Source: Dokdonia pacifica (GTDB lineage: Bacteria > Bacteroidota > Bacteroidia > Flavobacteriales > Flavobacteriaceae). From it: a stretch of DNA of 64,000 nt. Below, piece by piece: positions 41,097 through 56,000 of the stretch. Location of the stretch: positions 58,873 to 122,872 of the forward strand of contig NZ_FZNY01000013.1 of the NCBI RefSeq assembly GCF_900188275.1, in the 5' to 3' direction. The notes beneath the pieces were generated by a model that saw only the letters and a list, made by a program, of their open reading frames with translations, was not told the DNA's origin and made no database searches. Both the position numbers and the translations under genes were made by a program. Position 1 is the first letter of the stretch. Each line of letters begins with the position of its first letter.

Positions 41097-44000
41097 TTAT
41101 TCTTCCATTAAATCCATGATGTCTTCCATCTCCTGAGAAAAATCAATATCTTCTTCCTCTTCTTCTTGAGTTTCATAGAAAAGGTTTTCTAATAATTCAT
41201 TGAGGTTTGGATATTCAAAGATGGATACTACACGTATATCTGTTTGGAACTCTTTGTTAATTCTACTTAATAGTTTTACTAGCTTAATAGAGTTAATTCC
41301 TAGATCAAAGAAGTTGTCATCCATTCCTACGACTTCTTTTTCGAGTCCTAACTCACTTGCCAAGATGGTCACTAATTGCTCTTCTATTTCATTTTTTGGA
41401 GCAACATATGCTACGCCACTAGACAATACCTCTCCTTCAATTTCTGGTAATCGTTTTTTATCAATCTTACCATTTACTGTGAGTGGTAATTCTTTAATCT
41501 GAACATAGAATGACGGAAGCATGTATGATGCAAGATTTTGAGATAAAAACTTGCGTACATCTGATGTATTCTGACTTGCATCTGACACCAAATAGGCGAC
41601 TAACTCTTTATCTCCTAATTCATTTGTTCTTGCTAATACTATGGCTTCATCGATATCTTCTTTTAGTTTTAATTGGTATTCAATTTCTTCTAATTCTACT
41701 CGATAGCCTCGAATTTTTACTTGATCATCTGCACGACCTACAAACTCAATAGTGCCATCTGGCAACCAACGTCCTAAATCTCCTGTTTTATATAAGAGTT
41801 CGCTTTCGCGAAAGCGGTTTTCCACAAATTTCTCTGCTGTTAATGCTGGTTTGTTCAGATATCCTCTTGACAATCCATTTCCGCCGATACAGATCTCTCC
41901 TAAAATTCCTTTCGGTAAAATTCTATGATGCTCATCTAGAATATAGATTTGTGCATTTGCAATAGGATATCCAATCGGAATATTTCTGGATGTAATCGTA
42001 CTGCCTTTCGGTATTCTTAATACAGATCCGCAAATACTCACTTCTGTAGGACCATAGGCATTATAGAAATCTCCATAGGCTACATACTCTACTACTTTTT
42101 CATATACTGCAGCTTCTCCCGCAGTTACCAAATGTTTTAATGTTTTGATATTTTCCATCTCCATCGATCTGATATAAGATGGGGGAATCGTAGCGATATC
42201 AATTTTATTTTTTGTGATATACGTTTCTAATAGCTTAGGATCATTTCGATGTTTTGTATCTATCACATAAAGACTTGCGCCAGATAATAATGTGATGAAA
42301 ATCTCTGACACAGAGGCATCAAATGAGAAGGAAGCAAATTGCAAACTTCTTTTACAATCTTTAAGGTTAAAGATGTCTATCTGTGATAACATTGTATTTA
42401 CAATTCCCTTATGTTCTATCATAACGCCTTTAGGTTGTCCTGTAGAACCTGAGGTGTAGATCACATAGGCTAAATCACTAGCCGCTATCTCCACAAGAGG
42501 CCTCATAGTGATCTTTTTCTCTGATGCCATAAAGGCTTCTATAAAAGCAGCATCTATGCTCACCTTACACTTACTATCTGACTCTATGTATGCAATCCTA
42601 TCTTCTGGATAACTCGGGTCGATTGGAACATAAGCACCTCCTGTCTTTAAAACAGCGAGAATAGCTACAATCATCCACTCACTACGATCTAACTTAATCC
42701 CGATTAAATCATCGGATGCTATCGTATAATTCAATAGTATGTAATTGGCTAGTTCATTAGATAACGTATCCAATTCTCTATACGTCAATTCAGTTTCTTC
42801 AAAGACAACTGCTACTTCATCTGCACTTTGCTCTACCTGTACAGCAAAAAGATCTACCAACGTCTTATCTTCTGGATAAGCAGCTTCTGTATCATTAAAT
42901 GAAGTTACTACCTCCTGCGCTTCTTCTGTAGACACACAATCAAACGTATCCATTGCTGCTGTTGAGTCTTCTATAAATTGTTGTACGATATACTCAAAGT
43001 GAGCAGCCATCCCTTTCATAAGAGAGGTATCATAACAACTCGCATTATATTCAAACTTCACAACCAATGAATCACTCGTTGGATTCACCACAACACCAAA
43101 ATCATAATTCGTCTGCTCATAACTCTCACTAGAGGCAATCGCTAGGGATAATCCTTCTTCTTCTTCTTTCTTACTCTCTACTTCTTCCTTGATCAAATCC
43201 TGTACTGGATAATTCTCAAATACCATAATATGATCCATCAAATCCATCCCCAAATCACTCTGAGATTGAACCTCTGATAAATTCAAATAATGATGTGAAC
43301 TCCCAGAGATAGATAACGACTGAAGACGTAATAATAAATCCTCTAAAGATTCTTTACCATCATACGCCACTCGAACTGGGATCGTATTGATAAACAATCC
43401 AACCATTCCTTCTACACCATGTAAATCTCCTGGACGACCAGAAACCACAGTACCAAACACTACATCATTCGTATTGTTATAGCGAGATAGTAAATATCCC
43501 CATACTGCTTGTATGAATATATTCTGAGTAACTCCTACTCGATTACATAAAGACGTTACTTGGGTGAATAAACGATCTGATATCTTTAAAGTCTCTCGGG
43601 TAAGATCTACCTCTGTTGTTGCAGCATCTTGTAACTTAAATGGAACTGAGGACTTCTCTGTGTATGAAGATAAATAGTCTCTCCAATACGATACAGAGTC
43701 TTCCTTATCTAACTTAGATAACCATTCTATATAATTAGAATACTTAACCGGAGTTGGTAAAACGACTGTCTCTTCTTTATGAAGTCCATTTAAAATCTGA
43801 TAGAAATCATTAATTAATACACTAATACACCATCCATCCATTAATATGTGATGGAAACTCCAGATAAACTCATAGGCATCTCCTCCTAAATCTAATACCT
43901 TTAAACGCATCTGAGAACCTTGTTCTAGATTAAAGCCTAAAGACCTATCTACTATCTTAACTTCTGAAACATAAGCATCAATAGCTTCTGCAGATAAGGA

Positions 44001-47000
44001 TGTATTAGGATGATCTATACTAAAACCACTAGTAACGCTCTTTTGAACTACCTGTAAGGGTAAACCAGCATAATCATTGGTAAAGCTTGTACGTAATACA
44101 GCATAGCGAGCTATTAAAGTATCATAGGCCTGTTTGATCAAGTCTGTACGAAGACCTTCGCCTTGAAGACGATAAGACAACTGCTCAAAGTATAAAGAAC
44201 TAGAACTATCGGCTAACCAATGGTAATACATCCCTTCTTGTAAAGGAGATAGTCTATAAACATCTTCAAGAGCAACACTCGAACTTAACTGCTCAAACTC
44301 CGAAGGGCTCAAACCTTTAAAGGTTACATCTGATGGGGTTACATAACTATCCTTAATCTGAGACAATCGTAAAATCAAATCGCCTAAGTGATGCTCATAA
44401 GAATTTAATAAACGAGCAATCGTCTCTTTACGATAACAACCACTAGAATACTTAATCGAAATACGTAAAGCACCAGAAACTAACATCCCTGAAATACTCA
44501 GATCAACATCACTGCCATTCTCCTTGGCCATCTCTGAACCAATATATTCATTACTATAATCAAACACCGATTCAGAAGAACCAGCTTTTGATCCAAAGTC
44601 GCCTAGGTAATTAAATACAATAGAATATTCTGGAGAGGCTGCAAAACCATCCCCTAAATGATGTAAAATACCATAACCAACTCCTTTGTTAGGAATCGAA
44701 CGAAGCGATTCTTTAACCGATACCAATACACTATCGGAATCATTAGATCCAGATACATCTAATACAAAAGGATACATCGAGGTAAACCAGCCTAAAGTTC
44801 GGCTAATATCAACACCATCTATGATCTCTTCTCTACCATGGCCCTCCATCTTTAAGGTACTCTTGCCTACGCCAAAGACCTCTTCTAAAGCAAGACCCAA
44901 GCCTGTCAATAAAATGTCATTAATCTCTGTATTATAAACAGTGTGCACTTGGGTCTGCAGTAAATCTGTCGTCATTTCATCTAATGTAAATGACAGTGAA
45001 GTATCTATATTACATACTTCTTCTGTAACTATATCTCTTGGTAATGATGCTGGTAAATCTGCTATTACAGTTTCCCAATAAGGACGCTCTGATAGTAAAG
45101 CATCACTACTCGCATATGCTAATTGCATAGATGACCAGCGCTGAAAAGAATCTGTCTTTAAGGGTAACTTCACCAATGTTCCATCGCTACTATAACCACT
45201 ATAAAGAGTCGCTAAATCTTCTAATAAAATACGCCATGAAACACCATCAACTACTAAGTGATGAATAATCAAGGCTAAACGATCACCATCCGATAATCTA
45301 AAGTGACCTACCTTTACTAAGGGGCCTTCTGATAAATCAAAACTCGATTGAAGCATTGAGCCGATCTCACCCATCTTAGCTTGTTCTTCTGCTTCTGATG
45401 TTAAATCGTAAAACAATACCTCATAACTGTTCTCTGAAAATAGCTCATTATGTTGTTGCCATTTACCATCTACCTCACGATATGTCATACGTAAAGCATC
45501 ATGATGGGAAACTAATTCTGAAATACAACGATCTATAACAGCAGTATCTAATCCAATCGTGCTTTGTAATAAAACAGATTGATTAAAATGTGAACGATTC
45601 TCAATATGGGAATCTGTGAAAAAATGAGCTTGGATAGGTGTTAATGAAACAGCTCCTGATACCATAGATTGATCAATCACATGGGTGTTCTCTGATAAAA
45701 ACACAGCTAATTCCTCAACAACAGGTGTATGTAATAACTGGGAGACTTTAAGACTATAGCCTTCTTGTTTTAAACGAGAAACAACTTGAATAGACTTAAT
45801 CGAATCACCACCTAAATTGTAAAAATTATCTTGTAACCCTATTGATGGTCGTTTTAAAACAGTCTCTAATACGCTTACTAAAACCTGTTGCTCTTTGGTA
45901 ACTGGAGCAACATAGGTTATACCGCTAGACATCCCAACGGATAATGGAGAGGGTAAAGAACGTTTATCAATCTTACCATTAGAGGTTAAAGGCATTGCCC
46001 CTACTTGAACATAGTAGGAAGGAAGCATATAATCAGGTAAAATATCCGATAAATAGGAACGAAGTCCCGATACATCTTCCTCAGTGTCTGAAACTAAATA
46101 GGCAATCAATTCCTTAGTACCCATATCTGAAACACGTGCTAATACACATACCTCTGAAATACCTGGCTTAGAACCTAAATGTTGTTCTATCTCGCCTAAC
46201 TCTATTCGGTGACCTCGAATCTTTACCTGATCATCCTTACGACCTAGAAAATCAATACTACCATCGGGTAACCATCGCGCTAAATCGCCTGTCTTATATA
46301 GGAGTCCACTTTCGCGAAAGCGGTTTTCTACAAATTTCTCTGAAGTTAGCTCTGGACGATTTAAATATCCACGAGCCAATCCATCGCCGCCTAAACATAA
46401 TTCTCCTATAACTCCTACGGGTTGTAGTGAGTTCGTATCACTTAATATATAGGCAGTCGTATTATTGATTGGGTAACCAATAGGTACTGAATACGCATCT
46501 TCTTGAACATTCTCGATAGTATAATATGTAGAGAACGTAGTGTTTTCTGTGGGTCCATACACATGATGTAATGAAACCTCAGGATATTGTTGTTTAAATT
46601 GTTTTACATGATTAACTGAAACTTGCTCGCCTCCGAACAAGATATATTTTAGGTTAGATATATGTTTTAATTGTGACTCTACAAGTGTATTAAATAGTGC
46701 AGTTGTTATAAAGAAACTACTGATCTCTTGTGTTTCTAATAGACTATCAAATTTGTCTAAATCTAAAAAGATATCTTTTGATGAAATAACTAATGCAGCT
46801 CCATTTAGAAGAGGCATAAAAATATCGAATGTAGATCCATCGAATGAGAAATTAGATAATCCTAAAATTTTATCTTGTTTCTCTATCGCTATATAATTAG
46901 TATTCTTAACTAATCTCACAACACTTCTATGTTCTATCATGACTCCTTTAGGTTGTCCTGTAGAACCTGAGGTGTAGATCACATACGCTAAATCTGTAGA

Positions 47001-50000
47001 AGCTATCTCTACAAGAGGCCTCATAGTGATCTTTTTCTCTGATGCCATAAAGGCTTCTATAAAAGCGGCATCTATGCTCACCTTACACTTACTATCTGAC
47101 TCTATGTATGCAATCCTATCTTCTGGATAACTCGGATCAATTGGAACATAAGCACCTCCTGTCTTTAAAACAGCGAGAATAGCTACAATCATCCATTCAC
47201 TACGATCTAACTTAATCCCGATTAAATCATCGGATGCTATCGTATAATTCAATAGTATGTAATTGGCTAGTTCATTAGATAACGTATCCAACTCTCTATA
47301 GGTCAATTCAGTTTCCTCAAAGACAACCGCTACTTCATCTGCACTTTGCTCTACCTGTACAGCAAAAAGATCTACTAACGTCTTATCTTCTGGATAAGCA
47401 ACTTCTGTATCATTAAATGAAGTTACTACCTCCTGCGCTTCTTCTGAAGACACACAATCAAATGTATCCATTGCTGCTGTTGAGTCTTCTATAAATTGTT
47501 GTACGATATACTCAAAGTGAGCAGCCATCCCTTTCATAAGAGAGGTATCATAACAACTCGCATTATATTCAAACTTCACAACCAATGAATCACTCGTTGG
47601 ATTCACCACAACACCAAAATCATAATTCGTCTGCTCATAACTCTCACTAGAGGCAATCGCTAAGGATAATCCTTCTTCTTCTTCTTTCTTACTCTCTACT
47701 TCTTCCTTGATCAAATCCTGTACTGGATAATTCTCAAATACCATAATATGATCCATCAAATCCATCCCCAAATCACTCTGAGATTGAACCTCTGATAAAT
47801 TCAAATAATGATGTGAACTCCCAGAGATAGATAACGACTGAAGACGTAATAATAAATCCTCTAAAGATTCTTTACCATCATACGCCACTCGAACTGGGAT
47901 CGTATTGATAAACAATCCAACCATTCCTTCTACACCATGTAAATCTCCTGGACGACCAGAAACCACAGTACCAAACACTACATCATTCGTATTGTTATAG
48001 CGAGATAGTAAATATCCCCATACTGCTTGTATGAATATATTCTGAGTAACTCCTACTCGATTACATAAAGACGTTACTTGGGTGAATAAACGATCTGATA
48101 TCTTTAAAGTCTCTCGGGTAAGATCTACCTCTGTTGTTGCAGCATCTTGTAACTTAAATGGAACTGAGGACTTCTCTGTGTATGAAGATAAATAGTCTCT
48201 CCAATACGATACAGAGTCTTCCTTATCTAACTTAGATAACCATTCTATATAATTAGAATACTTAACCGGAGTTGGTAAAACGACTGTCTCTTCTTTATGA
48301 AGTCCATTTAAAATCTGATAGAAATCATTAATTAATACACTAATACACCATCCATCCATTAATATGTGATGGAAACTCCAGATAAACTCATAGGCATCTC
48401 CTCCTAAATCTAATACCTTTAAACGCATCTGAGAACCTTGTTCTAGATTAAAGCCTAAAGACCTATCTACTATCTTAACTTCTGAAACATAAGCATCAAT
48501 AGCTTCTGCAGATAAGGATGTATTAGGATGATCTATACTAAAACCACTAGTAACGCTCTTTTGAACTACCTGTAAGGGTAAACCAGCATAATCATTGGTA
48601 AAGCTTGTACGTAATACAGCATAGCGAGCTATTAAAGTATCATAGGCCTGTTTGATCAAGTCTGTACGAAGACCTTCGCCTTGAAGACGATAAGACAACT
48701 GCTCAAAGTATAAAGAACTAGAACTATCGGCTAACCAATGGTAATACATCCCTTCTTGTAAAGGAGATAGTCTATAAACATCTTCAAGAGCAACACTCGA
48801 ACTTAACTGCTCAAACTCCGAAGGGCTCAAACCTTTAAAGGTTACATCTGATGGGGTTACATAACTATCCTTAATCTGAGACAATCGTAAAATCAAATCG
48901 CCTAAGTGATGCTCATAAGAATTTAATAAACGAGCAATCGTCTCTTTACGATAACAACCACTAGAATACTTAATCGAAATACGTAAAGCACCAGAAACTA
49001 ACATCCCTGAAATACTCAGATCAACATCACTGCCATTCTCCTTGGCCATCTCTGAACCAATATATTCATTACTATAATCAAACACCGATTCAGAAGAACC
49101 AGCTTTTGATCCAAAGTCGCCTAGGTAATTAAATACAATAGAATATTCTGGAGAGGCTGCAAAACCATCCCCTAAATGATGTAAAATACCATAACCAACT
49201 CCTTTGTTAGGAATCGAACGAAGCGATTCTTTAACCGATACCAATACACTATCGGAATCATTAGATCCAGATACATCTAATACAAAAGGATACATCGAGG
49301 TAAACCAGCCTAAAGTTCGGCTAATATCAACACCATCTATGATCTCTTCTCTACCATGGCCCTCCATCTTTAAGGTACTCTTGCCTACGCCAAAGACCTC
49401 TTCTAAAGCAAGACCCAAGCCTGTCAATAAAATGTCATTAATCTCTGTATTATAAACAGTGTGCACTTGGGTCTGCAGTAAATCTGTCGTCATTTCATCT
49501 AATGTAAATGACAGTGAAGTATCTATATTACATACTTCTTCTGTAACTATATCTCTTGGTAATGATGCTGGTAAATCTGCTATTACAGTTTCCCAATAAG
49601 GACGCTCTGATAGTAAAGCATCACTACTCGCATATGCTAATTGCATAGATGACCAGCGCTGAAAAGAATCTGTCTTTAAGGGTAACTTCACCAATGTTCC
49701 ATCGCTACTATAACCACTATAAAGAGTCGCTAAATCTTCTAATAAAATACGCCATGAAACACCATCAACTACTAAGTGATGAATAATCAAGGCTAAACGA
49801 TCACCATCCGATAATCTAAAGTGACCTACCTTTACTAAGGGGCCTTCTGATAAATCAAAACTCGATTGAAGCATTGAGCCGATCTCACCCATCTTAGCTT
49901 GTTCTTCTGCTTCTGATGTTAAATCGTAAAACAATACCTCATAACTGTTCTCTGAAAATAGCTCATTATGTTGTTGCCATTTACCATCTACCTCACGATA

Positions 50001-53000
50001 TGTCATACGTAAAGCATCATGATGGGAAACTAATTCTGAAATACAACGATCTATAACAGCAGTATCTAATCCAATCGTGCTTTGTAATAAAACAGATTGA
50101 TTAAAATGTGAACGATTCTCAATATGGGAATCTGTGAAAAAATGAGCTTGGATAGGTGTTAATGAAACAGCTCCTGATACCATAGATTGATCAATCACAT
50201 GGGTGTTCTCTGATAAAAACACAGCTAATTCCTCAACAACAGGTGTATGTAATAACTGGGAGACTTTAAGACTATAGCCTTCTTGTTTTAAACGAGAAAC
50301 AACTTGAATAGACTTAATCGAATCACCACCTAAATTGTAAAAATTATCTTGTAACCCTATTGATGGTCGTTTTAAAACAGTCTCTAATACGCTTACTAAA
50401 ACCTGTTGCTCTTTGGTAACTGGAGCAACATAGGTTATACCGCTAGACATCCCAACGGATAATGGAGAGGGTAAAGAACGTTTATCAATCTTACCATTAG
50501 AGGTTAAAGGCATTGCCCCTACTTGAACATAGTAGGAAGGAAGCATATAATCAGGTAAAATATCCGATAAATAGGAACGAAGTCCCGATACATCTTCTTC
50601 CACTTCAGAAACTAAATAGGCAATCAATTCCTTAGTACCCATATCTGAAACACGTGCTAATACACATACCTCTGAAATACCTGGCTTAGAACCTAAATGT
50701 TGTTCTATCTCGCCTAATTCTATTCGGTGACCTCGAATCTTTACCTGATCGTCCTTACGACCTAGAAAATCAATACTACCATCGGGCAACCATCGCGCTA
50801 AATCGCCTGTCTTATATAGGAGTCCACTTTCGCGAAAGCGGTTTTCTACAAATTTCTCTGAAGTTAGCTCTGGACGATTTAAATATCCACGAGCCAATCC
50901 GTCGCCGCCTAAACACAACTCTCCTATAACTCCTACGGGTTGTAGTGAGTTCGTATCACTCAATATATAGGCAGTCGTGTTATTGATTGGATAACCTATA
51001 ATAATAGCATCATCCAATGAAATTACTTCATGAACAATACATCCAACTGTAGATTCTGTAGGTCCATACTCATTAAAAATCTTAATAGAAGGGTTTATCT
51101 CCTTTAGTGCTTTTACATGGGTTTTCTGCAATTCTTCTCCTCCTACTATTACTACCTCTACACCACATTGTTCAATATTCATATTTGCTAGTAAGCTAAT
51201 ATGAGATGGCGTCAGTTTAATACACGAAATTTGATTTTCTATATACTCTTTTAAAATTACAGATGTTTCAATTTCGCTTTGATATACCTTTAAAGTCCCT
51301 CCATTAATCAATGGTAAAAATATACTGGTAACTGTTAAGTCAAATGATAAAGATGTAAATAATCCAAAATCGAAATTTGATATTTCAGTACTTAAGTATT
51401 GTGAAGAAGCTTGCGTTAAATAATTAATTAATGAAGCTTGTTCTATCATGACTCCTTTAGGTTGTCCTGTAGAACCCGAAGTATAGATCACATACGCTAA
51501 ATTGGCAGGCGTTATCTCTACATTGTGATTTGTATTTATCTTAGTTTCTGATACTCTGAATGTTTCTATAAAAGCAGCATCTATACTTACTTTACAGTTA
51601 CTATCTGACTCGATATATGCAATTCTATCTTCTGGATAACTCGGATCAATTGGAACATATGCGCCTCCTGTCTTTAAAACAGCAAGAATGGCTATAATCA
51701 TCCACTCACTACGATCTAACTTAATCCCGATTAAATCATCGGACGCTATCGCATAATTAGACAATAAGTAATTTGCCAGATCATCAGATAACTCATCTAA
51801 TTCTCTATACGTCAATTCAGTTTCCTCAAAGATAACCGCTACTTCATCTGCATTTTGTTCTACCTGTACAGCAAAAAGATCTACTAATGTCTTATCCTTT
51901 GGGTAAGAAGCTTCTGTGTCATTAAATGAAACCAATAGCATTTCTTGTTCGTCTTCAGACAGATAGTTGATTTGTGCTATCGCATCTTCTGATTGTATCA
52001 TCAAGACTTGTAACAATTGCTTGTAATGTTTAATCAAGCCTTCTATAATATATTGATCGTAAACATCTTTGTTATAGCTCACATCAAGGTAAAGACATTC
52101 TCCAATCTCCTTGAACTTAATATCTACGTCAAATTTTGCTTTACAAGGGCTAACAACAATATCCTGTATGTCATTTTCTGAAAGTTCAATCTCGCCTACA
52201 ATATCATTTGCATTCTGAAGCGTCATCATTACATCAAAAACAGCATTTCGACTTGTATCCCTTCTTAACTCTAAATCATTAACTAAGCGATCAAATGGAT
52301 ACGATTGGTGTTTATAAGCTGCCAATGTTGATTCCTTAACTTTAGTAAAGAAATCTTTAAAGGTTTCTTCAGGATTTACGTTATTCCTTAAAGCTAAAGT
52401 GTTTATATAAAAGCCTATTTGATTTTCTAAATCTATATGATCTCTTCCTGCAATAGGTGTTCCTACTATAACATCTTTTAGAGAAGTATATTTATAGAAT
52501 AATACATTCCATACTGAAAGGAGTCCCATAAATAGACTTCCTCCATTATTTTGAGTAAATAACTTTAAACGATTCGTATCTTCTGAAGAGATATATGTGA
52601 TTAATCTCTCTCCATTATAATTTCGAACCTTTGGTCTTATTTTTTTAGTAGGTAAATCTAATAATGGTAATTCACCTGATAAATTTTCTGTCCAATATTG
52701 ACGAGCTTCTTTACTGGATGCTGTTTCTAATTGAGCCAGTTGCCAAGCGGCATAATCTTTATACTGTATGTTAAGTTCTGGTAAGTTGACCTTCGCGTTT
52801 TCCTTATATGCTTCATAAAATGCAAGCGTATCTTTAATGAGAACATCTTTTGACCATCCATCACTAATAATATGATGTAGATTGTAATAAAACACGTAAT
52901 GATCCTGCGCTAGCATTATTAAAGTAGCTCGCAATAAAGGTCCATTCTCTAGATCAAAAGCTTGAGAGGAGTCATTTGTTATATATTTTTTTACATCTTC

Positions 53001-56000
53001 TTCTTTATGATCATTTTTACTATAATCAAGGTATGTAATTTTAAAATCTAATGTATTTGTAGGTAGAACATATTGATATACATTACCATTTTCATCAGCT
53101 TTAAAAATAGTGCGTAAGATCTCATGACGTTCTATTGTAGCATTGATTGCTTTATCAAAACTTTCTATATCGTACTCTCCGTGTAAAGTTTTATAGTCAG
53201 GAATGTTATAGGCAATAGAGCTTTCTTCTAATTGACTTAATAACCATAATCTTTTTTGTGCATCTGATACAGGATAATACTCTTGATCTGCTACTTTTTC
53301 TATCTTTTCATAATCAACTACTGTAGATAAGCTTATGAGATTAGCTTGATCTTCTAATGTTGGATTGGCGAATATTTGTTTTAATTCTAATCGAACTTCA
53401 AAAGCCTTATGAATGGCTGCAATAAGCCGTGTTGCTTTTAAACTATGACCTCCTAATTCAAAAAAGTTATGCTTTAATCCAAAACGTTCTGTATTTAATA
53501 AACTACTCCAAATCTCATGTAGTTTGATCTCTAGATCAGTTGAAGGTGGTATGATTTCTTGAGTTTCATTACTCTGACTATCTAGTGGAGAAGGCAATTT
53601 TGTTTTGTCGACTTTTCCATTACTATTTATTGGGATTTCGTCCATTTTTACAAAAAATGACGGAATCATGTATTCAGGTATCTTAGTAGATAAATGTAAT
53701 TTCAGATCACTGATACTATGCTGGTTAGTTAAAGTAATATATGCAGCAATACTTTTATCCCCATCTGGCATTTCGATTAAACTGACTGCACTCTGTTGTA
53801 CACCGCTATAAGTATCTATCTGTTTTTTTATTTCATCTAGTTCTATTCTATAACCTCTTACTTTAACCTGGTCATCTATTCTTCCTAAATATTCTAATTC
53901 TCCAGAAGGCATAAAACGTACTAAATCTCCTGTTCTGTACATCTTTTCATTGTCATCAAAAGGACAAAGAACAAATTTATCTTCTTGAACATCTGGACGG
54001 TTTAGATATCCTCTAGCTACTCCTTCTCCTGAAATGTATAACTCTCCAGATCTTCCATACGGTAATAGGCTTTGCTCTTGATCTAACACATAACAGTTTG
54101 CAAATAAGAGTGGTTTTCCAATATTGCTAAGCGAAGATGAAAGCTCTTCTCTAGTAAGTTCTTTATATGTAACGTGTACCGTTGTTTCTGTAATACCGTA
54201 CATATTAATAAGCTTCACTTGAGGATTAGCATCACTCCAATCTTTTATTTTGAATGGGTTCAAAGCTTCTCCTCCAAAAACAACATAACGCAATGTAGGT
54301 ATTTGGCTCTCTAAGGCTATAAAGTTATAAAAGGCTGAAGGTGTTTGGCTAAAAACCGTTACTTCATACTCCCTCATTAATTGCGTAAAAACTTCTTGAT
54401 TTCTAGCTTCTTCATTACTAATAATTAAGACGTTTGCTCCTGTTAATAAACCTCCAAATAGTTCCCATACAGAAAAATCAAAACAATATGAATGAAACAA
54501 AGTCCAGACATCCTTTTCTGAAACTTCAAACTCTACAAAACAAGAATCTAGTAAACTTAAAACATTACCATGTTCAATCATTACTCCTTTAGGTCGTCCT
54601 GTTGTGCCTGAGGTATAAATGATATAGGCTAGATTATCATTCTTAATAGCAACCTTTGGTAGGGTTGTACTTTCATTAAGAATAAGGTCTAATGAATCAT
54701 TGATGAACGATTCATCAATTAACACTTTACACGAAGCATCTTCTATTATAAACGTTTTTCTATCTTCAGGATAGCTAGGATCTATAGGTACATAGGCGGC
54801 TCCAGTTTTTAAAACCGCAAGAATAGTAATTATTAAATTTTCAGTTTTAGGTAATACAACCGCCACTTTATCTTCTAATCCAATAGCATTTGTATTGATT
54901 AAAAAATTAGCTAATTGAGTCGACTTTTTGTCTAATTCTTCATACGTCATTTCGCCAGAAGACCATGAAATTCCTATGTTATCAGGATGTACTTTTACCT
55001 GATCTAAAAACCTTTGTACTATTGACGTTTCACCTAATTGAATTGACTCATTAGTTGTACTAGTGAGTTTATTGTATTCTTCTTCAGATACAAGAGAAAT
55101 ATCTTTTAGAAGTGTATTTTCATTTTCTATCGTAGTAATGATAATTCTTTGAACTAAATCTAAAAGGGATACTACTGTATTTTTATTAAAATACAGGTCA
55201 TTGTATACTAGATTTAATTCAAACTTGTTTTCATTTTCTGAAACTAACAAGTTGAAATCATATTTTCCCCAACCTTGATTTGTTGTTATATCTACTTGAG
55301 CACCATCATTATTTTCGTACATAAATAGCACATCAAACAATGCTGTTCTACTCATATCTTTTTTAGGATTGATTTCTAGAACTAACTTATCAAAAGGCAT
55401 TGTTTTAAAGCATTCGGCTTCATTCCATTCGTTTTCGACAGTTTTATTAAGATCAAAAAGACTTTTATTACTATCAATAAAAGAGCGTAATACTACAAGA
55501 TTTTCTATAGGACCTATTAAAGTATTGATTTGCTCATTACGCAAATCCATTAAAGTTCCAATTACTATATCTGATAAACCTGTCAATCTTGACAGCGCCA
55601 TTTTATAAGCTGATAAAAATAGATTCCTAGAGCTAATCCCTTTCGCTTCACAAAAAGATGCAATCTTATTACGATCAATGCTTAAGGAGGTATGATTTGC
55701 TTTATAAATATGAACTTGTTCACGTTCTCTATCTGTTGAAAAATATAAAACTTGAACATCTTTCAATTTAGATTTCCAATGAAATAGTAACGATTCATAG
55801 TCTTCTTCTGTCAATCCATTTTGCCAATTAGAGAAATTGCTATATTGGATATTTGTGTCAGAAAGTGAGTTTTCATTAGTTAATAATGATAGATATTGTT
55901 CCTGTATTAATTTAATACTACGTCTATCAATTAATGCATGATGAATTACAAAATATACAACTGTTTGATTTTCTCTATGCTCATAATAACACTTTACTAG

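Noticed and set aside
44686..49455. Two identical 83-aa + strand ORFs 4518 bp apart
   Set aside because: They are antisense to the epimerisation domains inside the tandem repeat; identity reflects the repeat, not a conserved gene.
42411..51003. Large repeat as a mobile element or CRISPR-like array
   Set aside because: Both copies are in-frame NRPS coding sequence with intact domains; no transposase, terminal inverted repeats or spacer pattern.
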